Assembly: GCA_913009865.1 (NCBI GenBank)
Contig: CAJVYK010000043.1
Coordinates: 1 to 12,918 of the forward strand
Reading direction: 5' to 3'
Source of the DNA: an uncultured bacterium
GTDB taxonomy: Bacteria > Planctomycetota > Phycisphaerae > Sedimentisphaerales > Anaerobacaceae
DNA length: 12,918 nt
This document shows, piece by piece, positions 5,966 through 12,918 of the stretch (the first letter of the stretch is position 1; every line of letters starts with the position of its first letter). The notes beneath the pieces are model-generated. The model saw only the letters and a list, made by a program, of their open reading frames with translations, had not been told where the DNA came from and did not search any database. The position numbers and the translations under genes were made by a program.

Positions 5966-6000
5966 AAAATCAAAAATCAAAGATTAAAAATCAAAATTGC
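5966..6000 (+). repeat. 7-bp-period array (AAAATCA type) inside the candidate MITE
   Basis: Heptamers AAAATCA, AAAATCA, AAGATTA, AAAATCA, AAATTGC follow one another. On the other strand the unit reads TGATTTT, so it shares the TGA start of the ATGAACA and GTGACTC arrays. It may simply be an A-rich run, but the regular period matches the other arrays. Confidence 0.5.
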
Positions 6001-6003
6001 GGA

Positions 6004-6022
6004 ATCCCGACGAAATCGGGAT
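6004..6022. repeat. 7-bp-stem hairpin, terminator-like on the plus strand
   Basis: ATCCCGA (6004-6010) pairs perfectly with TCGGGAT (6016-6022) around a 5-nt loop, and T-rich sequence (6025-6043) follows after two bases. On the plus strand this resembles an intrinsic terminator, but no plus-strand gene ends just upstream and it is the centre of the candidate MITE. It could block transcription entering the phosphatase gene. Confidence 0.4.
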
Positions 6023-6113
6023 GGCTTTTTGATTGTTTTTTGTTTTACGGAACATATTATTAAATAATGAGTTATAGCAATTTCGGGCCGTAAGTCGGTC
6101 AGTTTGAGTAAAT

Positions 6114-7412
6114 ATGGCGAAAAAGACAAAGAAACAAATTGAAAGAGACGAGCAGCTTTATCAGCTTATCGCGCTTGTAGCAGGGGCTTTTTCTCTCCAA
6201 GAGGTGCTGGATAAGCTCGCTGAGGCGGCGGTGAAGATAGCCGGCGTTAAGGCCTGCTCGATTCGGCTGCTGGACGAAGAGGCCGGCGATTTGAAGATGA
6301 GAAGTACTTATGGACTCAGCGAAGAGTACCGCAATAAGGGGGTGGTCTCGAAAGACGATACTGTGGTTAAAGCCGCTTTTGCAGGCGAGGCGGTGGTACT
6401 GGACGATGTGCGGGTCGATGGGAGAGTAAAGTATAAGCAAGCAGCGATTAAGGAAGGTCTTGTCAGCCAGCTTACCGTCGCGATGCAGTTCAGGGGAAAA
6501 GCTATCGGTGTGCTTCGACTGTATAGCCCCAGGCCGAGACGCTTCAATGAAGATGATATCAGCCTTGCAAGAGCTGTCGCTTCGCAGTGTGCGGTGGCGA
6601 TAACAAACGCTAAACTCTATGCAAAGGCAATCGAAGGGGCACGCATGGCTGAGCAGATGCGGCTGGCAGGAATTATTCAGCGAAGGATGATTCCAAAAAA
6701 AGCTCCGCTGATACCAGGCCTGGATATGGCGGCTACTTACATACCCTGTTTCGATGTCGGCGGTGATTTTTACGATTTTCTTCAAATAAGTGACAGTTGC
6801 ATTGCCGTGGCAATTGCCGATGTGATAGGTAAAGGAATTCCAGCTGCAATTATGATGAGCTTGTTCAGGGGGGCTGTGCGGGCCTATGCTGATACTGAAT
6901 ACGGCAAAGAAACAATCGCAGAGATTATCAATAAACTCAATAAAATGGCGTGCAGTGAATGCAGGGATGGGGAGTTTGTCACGCTGTTTTACGCGGTCAT
7001 TGACACCAAAGAACAGACTATAACCTATTGCAATTGCGGGCATGAGCCGACAGTGCTGATAAGAGAGCAGGCGATTACGGATTTGAAAAAGGGCGGACTT
7101 GTACTTGGAGTCGAGACACAGGTTGAATATGAGATTGAAACCCTGAGATTAAAAGAGGATGACTGCCTGCTGTTCTATACCGATGGGCTGATTGACGCAG
7201 CTAACTTTGACGGCCAACTATGGGGAAGAGAGAAAATGTTGAAAACTGCAAAAAAATTTACCGCCGACTCAGCAAAACAAATGGTTGAAAATATCCTCGG
7301 GTACAGAAGACGGTTTGTGGGACTTGCCAAGCAGGCTGATGATACGAGTATTATTGTTGTTAAGGTTGACAGGACGGCAAAACCGGAATCTATGAAGCAG
7401 GTCAGTTTCTAA
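6114..7412 (+). CDS. GAF-domain PP2C/SpoIIE-type serine phosphatase (RsbU-like)
   Basis: This is a 432-residue cytoplasmic protein. Residues 15-165 form a GAF sensor domain (for example LAEAAVKIAGVKACSIRLLD and FRGKAIGVLRLYSPR). A helical signalling linker (165-195) follows, then a SpoIIE/PP2C domain (about 205-420). Metal-binding motifs are visible: VGGDFYDF (215-222), IADVIGKGIPAA (234-245), LFYTDGLIDA (353-362) and DDTSIIVV (409-416). Such enzymes dephosphorylate anti-sigma-antagonist proteins (STAS domains) in partner-switching stress pathways after the GAF domain senses a ligand. No anti-sigma or STAS gene is in the window, so the partner is unknown. There is no strong ribosome binding site; the upstream sequence is the end of the candidate MITE. 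A cmk-plsC gene follows 10 bp later, probably in the same transcript. Confidence 0.9.
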   Translation: MAKKTKKQIERDEQLYQLIALVAGAFSLQEVLDKLAEAAVKIAGVKACSIRLLDEEAGDLKMRSTYGLSEEYRNKGVVSKDDTVVKAAFAGEAVVLDDVRVDGRVKYKQAAIKEGLVSQLTVAMQFRGKAIGVLRLYSPRPRRFNEDDISLARAVASQCAVAITNAKLYAKAIEGARMAEQMRLAGIIQRRMIPKKAPLIPGLDMAATYIPCFDVGGDFYDFLQISDSCIAVAIADVIGKGIPAAIMMSLFRGAVRAYADTEYGKETIAEIINKLNKMACSECRDGEFVTLFYAVIDTKEQTITYCNCGHEPTVLIREQAITDLKKGGLVLGVETQVEYEIETLRLKEDDCLLFYTDGLIDAANFDGQLWGREKMLKTAKKFTADSAKQMVENILGYRRRFVGLAKQADDTSIIVVKVDRTAKPESMKQVSF

Positions 7413-7422
7413 ACAAAAATCA

Positions 7423-8865
7423 ATGGCGAATCTGGTTATTACAATTGACGGTCCTGCGGCCAGCGGTAAGAGTACCATTGCCCGGATGTTAGCTGAAAGA
7501 CTCGGCGCCAGCTTTCTTGATACCGGTGCAATGTATCGGGCTGTTACGCTGGCGGCAATGCAGGCAGGCGTCGATATGAGCGATGAAGAAAAACTGCTTG
7601 GCATTTTAGAGACAAAAAAATTCCAATTTGCAGCCAAAGAAGGCAAAATGACGGTCTCAATCGACGGCGTTGATGTTACCGAGCAGATACGCAGGCAGGA
7701 AGTTACCGCTAATGCCCGGCATATCGCCTCGGCGGCGAAAATACGAGAAAAATTAGTCCAAATGCAGAGACAATTCGCAGCAAACGAGGAAAAAATAGTC
7801 ACCGAGGGAAGAGACCAGGGAACGGCAGCGTTTCCTAACGCTGATATCAAATTTTTTCTGGATGCCGATATTACCGAAAGGGCAAAGAGAAGAAAAGCTG
7901 AACTGCAATCTAAAGGCAGTAGCGAGAGCATGGAGCAAATACAAAGGGCCATTGAAGAAAGGGATAAAAGCGATGAAAGCAGAGCAGTTGGGCCGTTGAG
8001 GCCGGCTGACGATGCCATTGTCGTTGATACCACCGATTTAACTATAGAACAGGTCGTTGAAAAACTTTTGTGCTGCGTAGAAGAAAAAAAGAGAAAATCA
8101 ACCGCAGTCCTAAGGACTCCTTACGGAGAGAACGCAAAGAGCGCAGAGAAAGAAATAGGTTCCTGCTTTCGCAGGAATGACAATGTTAAAAACTCCGCGG
8201 ACTCTGCGGTAAAAAGTAAAAAACCGAAAATGAGATGGTTCCGGTTTGCACGGTGGTGCTGTAAAATTTTCTGCAGAGTGTTTTTTCGGATGCGTGTTTA
8301 CGGCAGGGAAAATGTCCCTGATAAAGGCGCTTTTGTATTAGTCAGTAACCATCAGAGCTTTCTCGACCCCCTGTTTTGCGGAGTTTATTTGAAGATGCCC
8401 ATGTATTTTCTCGCTCGTGATACACTTTTTGCCAATAGGTTTTTCGGCTGGTTGATTTCTTCGGTAAATACAATACCGGTTAAGAGGGGCGAAGCGGATT
8501 TGTCGGCGATGAAAAAGATTATCGGCAAACTTAAAGAAGGCAACGGCGTTTGTCTCTTCCCGGAAGCTACACGCACAAGTGACGGGAAAATTGCGCCCTT
8601 CAAGCCCGGCTTCGGCCTGTTATGCAGGCGGGGGGAGGCGGCGGTTGTGCCGGTAGTGATTGACGGGGCCTTCGAGTGTTGGCCCAGACATAAAAAGATA
8701 TTTTCACCCGGAAGTGAAATTACCATCTGCTACGGCAAAGCTATACCGGCCGAGCAGGTAAAGAATATGAGCGACAGGACACTGGCGGAGGTACTGACTG
8801 ATACGCTGCGCCGGATGCAAACGAAAAGCCGGATAAAGCACGGCAAAAAACCGTACAATTATTGA
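7423..8865 (+). CDS. cmk: Cytidylate kinase fused to 1-acylglycerol-3-phosphate acyltransferase (Cmk-PlsC)
   Basis: This is a 480-residue fusion. Residues 1-220 are a cytidylate kinase: P-loop GPAASGKST (10-18), DTGAMYRA (33-40) and TEGRDQGT (127-134). It phosphorylates CMP and dCMP for nucleotide and CDP-lipid supply. Residues 271-470 are a PlsC-type acyltransferase with NHQSFLD (309-315, catalytic His310 and Asp315), FPEATRTSDG (379-388) and VPVVIDG (409-415); it would make phosphatidic acid at the membrane. The linker (about 225-268) reads as translated repeat DNA, so two adjacent genes may have been joined by repeat insertion. ATG 8230 (residue 270) would be a sensible independent PlsC start, but no ribosome binding site is evident. 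Both domains look complete. No clear ribosome binding site precedes ATG 7423 either. Confidence 0.9.
   Translation: MANLVITIDGPAASGKSTIARMLAERLGASFLDTGAMYRAVTLAAMQAGVDMSDEEKLLGILETKKFQFAAKEGKMTVSIDGVDVTEQIRRQEVTANARHIASAAKIREKLVQMQRQFAANEEKIVTEGRDQGTAAFPNADIKFFLDADITERAKRRKAELQSKGSSESMEQIQRAIEERDKSDESRAVGPLRPADDAIVVDTTDLTIEQVVEKLLCCVEEKKRKSTAVLRTPYGENAKSAEKEIGSCFRRNDNVKNSADSAVKSKKPKMRWFRFARWCCKIFCRVFFRMRVYGRENVPDKGAFVLVSNHQSFLDPLFCGVYLKMPMYFLARDTLFANRFFGWLISSVNTIPVKRGEADLSAMKKIIGKLKEGNGVCLFPEATRTSDGKIAPFKPGFGLLCRRGEAAVVPVVIDGAFECWPRHKKIFSPGSEITICYGKAIPAEQVKNMSDRTLAEVLTDTLRRMQTKSRIKHGKKPYNY
8108..8212 (+). repeat. Palindromic repeat element translated in the Cmk-PlsC linker
   Basis: The core TTCCTGC (8160-8166) and GCAGGAA (8171-8177) form a perfect 7-bp hairpin with a 4-nt loop. 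It is flanked by AACGCAAAGAGCGCAGAGAA (8131-8150) and AACTCCGCGGACTCTGCGGT (8191-8210), which are approximate reverse complements, making a nested palindrome. Positions 8157-8183 match 1075-1101 in intergenic DNA at 22 of 27 positions. The element contributes peptide such as EIGSCFRRNDN and NSADSAVKS, with no role in either enzyme fold. Confidence 0.6.
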
Positions 8866-8866
8866 T

Positions 8867-8892
8867 ATCCTTCGCTTTGCTCAGAATGACAT
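8867..8892 (+). repeat. Short dispersed-repeat fragment between convergent genes
   Basis: ATCCTTCGCTTTGCTCAGAA followed by TGACAT resembles the split phrase ATCCTTCGAC...TTTGCTCAGGAC at 857-900. The phrase 'ccttcg..gctcag.atgacat' is a common style of intergenic repeat (from memory). It fills most of the 49-bp gap between the ends of cmk-plsC and the activase gene. No terminator hairpin is seen. Confidence 0.4.
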
Positions 8893-8914
8893 AGAAAGGC
8901 ATTAAACGTCTTTA

Positions 8915-11900
8915 TTATGTCCCTGTAAGCTGCGAGACGCTCAAGTTGGCATCCTGTCTGGATGCGACCTGCTCGACGAAGGCCTCAAGACGGGTAGGCA
9001 AAGTCGGGTCATCCTGGCCGTCAAAACTTAAATTCAAAATCGGCATATCACCACACTCGGTACTTATACGCATACTCTGACTGCTGACAACGGTCGAAGG
9101 CATACAGCCAAACGGCATTACATTTACCACACCGCCAAAACCGTTTTTATAATACTCGACCATTTTGCCGACACTTAGTACCGCTTCGCCTTCAAACGAA
9201 GGGTGAACATAGGGACTGCCCAACTCGATTACATGCTCTATCGGCCCTTCAGCCAATCTTCCGAATCTCCTTTCGAGAGGCCCGGCAAGCGTCCTTTCGA
9301 TCCTCTTCTGCAAATAGTCCTGAATACTGTTGGAAAAGAAACTGCGCAGCCAACCCATGCGCCTGGTCCTGCAGCTTCGTGTAAAATTGGTATAGTAAAT
9401 CCACTCTGCCAACGATGCCAAATCGCAGGCGGCTCCGAGTTCTTCAAGTTGAGCGATTATGTTCCCGTTGGCGAACGGATGGCTGCGAACGTAAATTTCG
9501 CCCACTATTCCAATCCTCGGCTTTTGAACCTCATGGTTCAATTGCACCGCTGCAAATTCACTGGCAATAGAGTCGCAAAGCCGCCGCATAAAGGACAGAC
9601 TCTCACGATTCTCGACAGCCCGGCACCAGCGATCGAGCGACTGCAGGTAAACCTGCTGAGCTTTATGAGCGTCCTCGGCAAAAGGACGCAACCGCAGGAT
9701 TAACTTCTGCAGTAAATCTACGCCAACAACAGCAATCCACATTTTCTTCATAAAATCACCAGCACCGGAACCCTCGATGCTTTCGGCAAACTCGTGATAG
9801 AAACTGCCGTCCTGATTGGGCGAAATGATAGGTACATCTGCAGCACCAGCATAGCTTAAGACCAACCTGTGCAGGCAATTATACATACCAAACCTGCAGG
9901 GACCGGCACCGCCGGGCATAAAGAAAGCCACCCTGTCAGGGTCAACTCCTTCGGCACTCATTATACTGAGCATATCGCCGGTGGTAATGGCACAGGGCAG
10001 GCACTCTTTGCCGGTAGTGAATCGTCTGCCACGCATAAGAGCTTTACTATCAGCTATCGGCATAACCTCAGACGGCTGACCATAGGCCCTAAAGCATGCA
10101 GCCAAACCGTAAGAACAATCACCCATATACGGAATATACAATGTTCGTTTGCGGCTGATAACTTTCGCCGGTGGGCTGGTAGTCTGCCTTTCTCCGGCAT
10201 CAATCCCTCGTGCCGGGCGATAATGCTTCAAACTCTCAAGAAACGCCTCAAGACGGGTAATCAGGCCGGCATCAGCGGAATGCTCGTCAAGCTCCAACTG
10301 CAGGCAGGGTTTTTTGGCCATTATGTCCTTGAAAAATGTCAGGAGGAATGAATCAGGACCACAACTGAAGTTCGAAAGATATATTGCAAAAAGACGGGGG
10401 TCGCTTTTAATTACTTCAGCAGCCCTTAAAATCTTCTGGCCGTACGTCCAGTAAACCTGGCGGTGCAGCGACTCGTCACCAAGCTGTGCCCGGCCAAGGT
10501 CAAGCATATCCATCGGGATAGTCTTAACGCCAAGCTCGGCAAGCTTTCTGGGCAACTGTAAATTCAAGCCATCATCACAACCGTTATATGGGCGGGAAAC
10601 CAGTACGAACAGCTTTTCTCCAGACCCCGTTCTGCCAAGAATCTCAGCACCCTTTTCTTTCATAGCTCGCTCAAAACCCGCCTGAGCAGAAAAAGCCGCC
10701 TTAAGACCAGAACGAACAGCGGAAGCGCTGACACCTAATTTTTTGCCCAGGGCGGAGAAAGTCTTTGTCAATAGCTTCTGACCCTCGCCCAGGCGAATCG
10801 GAACGGTAAGGATTCCTGTCTGGCCAAGTTTGTCGGCGAAAGCTGTTTTGACCTGGTAGGCAAACGACTGAACATAGGGACACAACTGATTGCGCTCGTT
10901 CTGTGGGAAACTGGCTGTCATCGAAACGATGCTCGGCAAAAAGATATAGTCAACCCCCTTCTCTATCAACTCAGCGACATGGCCGTATGCAGCCTTTACC
11001 GGAAAACAAGGCTGGGCGGTGACAGATTCCATTCCCATACGGATTATTCGCTTGTTTGTCCGGCCTGAAAGGACGACTTCAAACCCAAGGGCCTTGAAGA
11101 ATCGAGAAAATAACGGCAGAAGCTGAAAATTAATTAAGGCCATAGGAATACCTATTTTCGTGACTCGTGACTCGTGACTCGTGACTCGTTTGAGTGACGT
11201 TTCAGTTAGCCCGGCATATTCCAGCAGCATCCGCCGGCGATATTCAAATGCGTCAACATCTTCTGCCTTTTTACCTTTTCCATCTTCCTTTTTCTTTAGA
11301 TTGTACCTGTCGCATCGCGAGCCGTAGTACAGAGGATCGGATTTCGGTAACTGTACCTTCTTAATTTCACAGTGGTTCGGACAGTGCTCGCAGGCAAAAG
11401 ATTCGACACTGTATTCAACAAGGACAAGATTCTCAAAACCTCTGAATTTACTTTCGACAGCCCGGCTGCGGCCGGCAGCTTTGTTTTTCATATACTCGGC
11501 TGCAATAGCCGCCGCCCCCAATGCGCCTGTCACCTCGTGATGGTCCGGGACGCAAATCTGCTTGCCGGTTACCTTCTCAAAGGCCGACCATACCGCCTTG
11601 TTAAAAGCCGTGCCGCCCTGAAAACAGATATTGTCCCCGATTTTGCGCCGGCCAACCACGCGATTAAGATAATTGGCAACAATCGAATAGCTCAAGCCGG
11701 ATACCAAATCGCTTGTTTGCGCTCCCTGCTGCTGATAGCTCAGCAGGTCGGACTCCATAAATACCGTGCACCGTTCACCAAGCTTTATAGGGGCGTTGCT
11801 CTTAAAGGCCAACTCTGCAAATTCCTTGTTAATGTTTATGCCAAGCCGCTGTGCCTGCTCTTCTAAAAATGAGCCGGTGCCGGCTGCACAGGCGTGGTTC

Positions 11901-12891
11901 ATTTCAAAGTCCACGACTACGCCGTTCTCCAGCGATATGTATTTGCTGTCCTGGCCGCCAATCTCGAATATCGTATCGACCTTCGGATTAACTATTGCCG
12001 CCCCTGCCGCCTGAGCGGTGATTTCGTTTATAACTACATCGGCGCCTAAAAAATCGCCTGTGAGGTATCTGCCTGAACCAGTGGTTGCGGCGCCTAAAAT
12101 CTTTACCTTCCCGGCCACTTTCTCACCAACTATATCCAGGCCGCGGCGCACGGCCTCCAGGGGCTGGCCGGCTGTCATTAAATACGCCTTGGAAAGAATA
12201 CGCTTTTGCTCGTCAACAACCACTACGTTTGTGCTTATCGAGCCGACATCTACACCAAGATAGGCACTTATCGGCTCGGCTGCGCTTGCAAGCAAATGCT
12301 CGTAAACAACACTTTCAGGCGGCGGTAAACTCGGCTTACTCAAAGCCACCCGGCGAGGAGCATCTTTCAAGGCAGAGCCCCGCTGAGTCAGATAACCGTC
12401 AATCTTTCCAAGGTCGATTTTGCCATTGCTCCTGTGGCCGGCCTTGTTTTTAGCAACCAGTACCGCACCGATAGCGCCGGTAAAAAAATGTTTATCCGGA
12501 ACGATAAGCTCACCTTGTGCCAATTCAAAGACCTGCTCCAGTGCCCTGACCACGCCGATATTGGCCGCCACGCCGCCCGTGAATATAATCGGCTTAATAA
12601 ACTCTCTGCCGCAACCCAAGTTGCTTTTTAAGTTTCTGGCTAATGCCAGAGACAATCCGGCAATGATATCGCAGGTCGGTGTTGCCTGCTGCTGAAGGTG
12701 AATCATATCGCTTTTTGCAAAGACCGAACATCGCCCAGCCATTCGCGGTACAGTCTTACTCTCCAAAGCCATTTGGCCGAACTCGTTTTCGATGTCTATG
12801 CCCAGCCGCTGCGCCTGCTGGTCAAGAAAAGAGCCGGTGCCGGCTGCACAGACGGTATTCAATTCAAAATCCCGGACCCTGCCGCCCTGCC
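8915..12891 (-). CDS. Giant acyl-CoA dehydratase activase-like Fe-S protein, 5' end missing
   Basis: The frame stays open from the stop (8915-8917) to the adapter junction at 12891, giving about 1,324 residues; the TTG at 12860 is not the start. Numbering residues from that TTG: half of a first BcrAD/BadFG ASKHA ATPase domain (1-140, CAAGTGSFL, GRCSVF); a complete second one (about 200-458, GVDVGSIST, EIGGQDSK, CAAGTGSFL, GERCTVF); a Cys cluster (CEHCPNHC, 491-498, Cys517); a DUF2229-like region (569-850); and an HgdB-like part (about 905-1300, GKECLPC). Cys5/45 and Cys325/365 occupy the positions of HgdC's two cluster ligands. HgdC uses ATP to inject a high-energy electron into a dehydratase. 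The substrate of this giant form is unknown. Comparing domains, about 115 or more N-terminal residues are missing. An in-frame heptamer array interrupts it near residues 559-569. Confidence 0.85.
11160..11194 (+). repeat. In-gene 7-bp-period array (GTGACTC)4
   Basis: Four exact copies of GTGACTC (11160-11187) followed by GTTTGAG lie inside the activase gene. On the coding strand they give RVTSHESRVT just before KIGIPMAL, the start of the DUF2229-like region. The array ends with GTGACTCGTTTGA, as does the intergenic array at 818-845. The current copy number keeps the reading frame open. Confidence 0.85.
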
Positions 12892-12918
12892 AGATCGGAA
12901 GAGCGTCGTGTAGGGAAA
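12892..12918 (+). other. Illumina TruSeq adapter sequence (artefact)
   Basis: The final 27 bases begin AGATCGGAAGAGCGTCGTG and continue TAGGGAAA, matching the read-through sequence of the Illumina universal adapter base for base (known from memory). It directly truncates an open frame that is coding up to 12891. These bases are not genomic and should be trimmed. Confidence 0.97.

Larger units (their letters stand above)
5938..6110. mobile_element. Candidate MITE with 16-bp terminal inverted repeats
   Basis: TACTCAAACTGACCGA (5938-5953) and TCGGTCAGTTTGAGTA (6095-6110) are perfect reverse complements enclosing a 173-bp non-coding element. Both ends carry TA, as expected for a TA target duplicated by IS630/Tc1-mariner-type transposases. 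A subterminal hairpin pairs TCAAACTG (5941-5948) with CAGTTTGA (5958-5965). Inside are a 7-bp-period AAAATCA array (5966-6000) and a hairpin (6004-6022). The right end lies 3 bp before the ATG of the phosphatase gene, so the element forms that gene's leader. No transposase is in the window. Confidence 0.55.

Noticed and set aside
6099..7043. 314-codon minus-strand frame
   Set aside because: It lies antisense to the clear GAF-SpoIIE gene, whose motifs are intact on the plus strand. It encodes nothing recognisable.
7269..8033. 254-codon minus-strand frame, Ser/Ala/Leu-rich
   Set aside because: It is antisense to the phosphatase end and the cytidylate kinase domain. Its composition is what the complement of these codons gives.
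12698..12913. 71-codon plus-strand frame at the contig end
   Set aside because: It is antisense to the activase gene and its last residues are translated adapter.

Overview
This looks like a contig end from an anaerobic, probably uncultured bacterium of mid G+C content. The gene set (queuosine mannosyltransferase-like protein, GAF/SpoIIE phosphatase, Cmk-PlsC fusion, very large HgdC/HgdB-type activase) and the many dispersed intergenic repeats would fit a Planctomycetota (Phycisphaerae-like) genome. That assignment is inference from gene content and style; the window contains no rRNA, tRNA or other phylogenetic marker.

Layout. Positions 1-1155 hold no convincing gene. They are built from repeats: a long hairpin, a 27-bp direct repeat, a 23-bp inverted repeat, two 7-bp-period arrays and a composite palindromic element. 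Positions 1156-4414 are an accessory, defence-like block: a GIY-YIG-like nuclease with a RAMA-like C-terminal domain, a DarT/DarG toxin-antitoxin pair, and a two-helix membrane protein of unknown role. Short related motifs recur at the gene boundaries (1109, 1871, 3817, 4393). Two similar non-initiated coding remnants (1894-1980 and 3680-3811) flank darTG exactly, which suggests cassette-like turnover.

Positions 4450-8865 are more housekeeping-like: a DUF3524/QTMAN-type glycosyltransferase (+), acylphosphatase (-), a GAF-SpoIIE phosphatase (+) and a cytidylate kinase-acyltransferase fusion (+). Between acylphosphatase and the phosphatase lies a compact element with 16-bp terminal inverted repeats (candidate MITE, 5938-6110). 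Positions 8915-12891 (-) encode a giant, 5'-truncated acyl-CoA dehydratase activase-like iron-sulfur protein.

The last 27 bases (12892-12918) match the Illumina TruSeq adapter, so they are artefact rather than genome, and the big gene is cut by the contig end.

The most distinctive theme is repeat DNA invading genes. The Cmk-PlsC linker is made of a repeat that also occurs in the intergenic region near position 1050. The activase gene carries an in-frame array with a 7-bp period (RVTSHESRVT in the protein). Five different arrays in the window all have a 7-bp period. A 7-bp unit is not a multiple of three, so copy-number change inside the activase would shift the frame. The accessory block may act against phage: DarTG modifies DNA and is a known defence type, and a nuclease fused to a putative modified-DNA reader is a plausible partner, but cooperation between them is not shown by the sequence.
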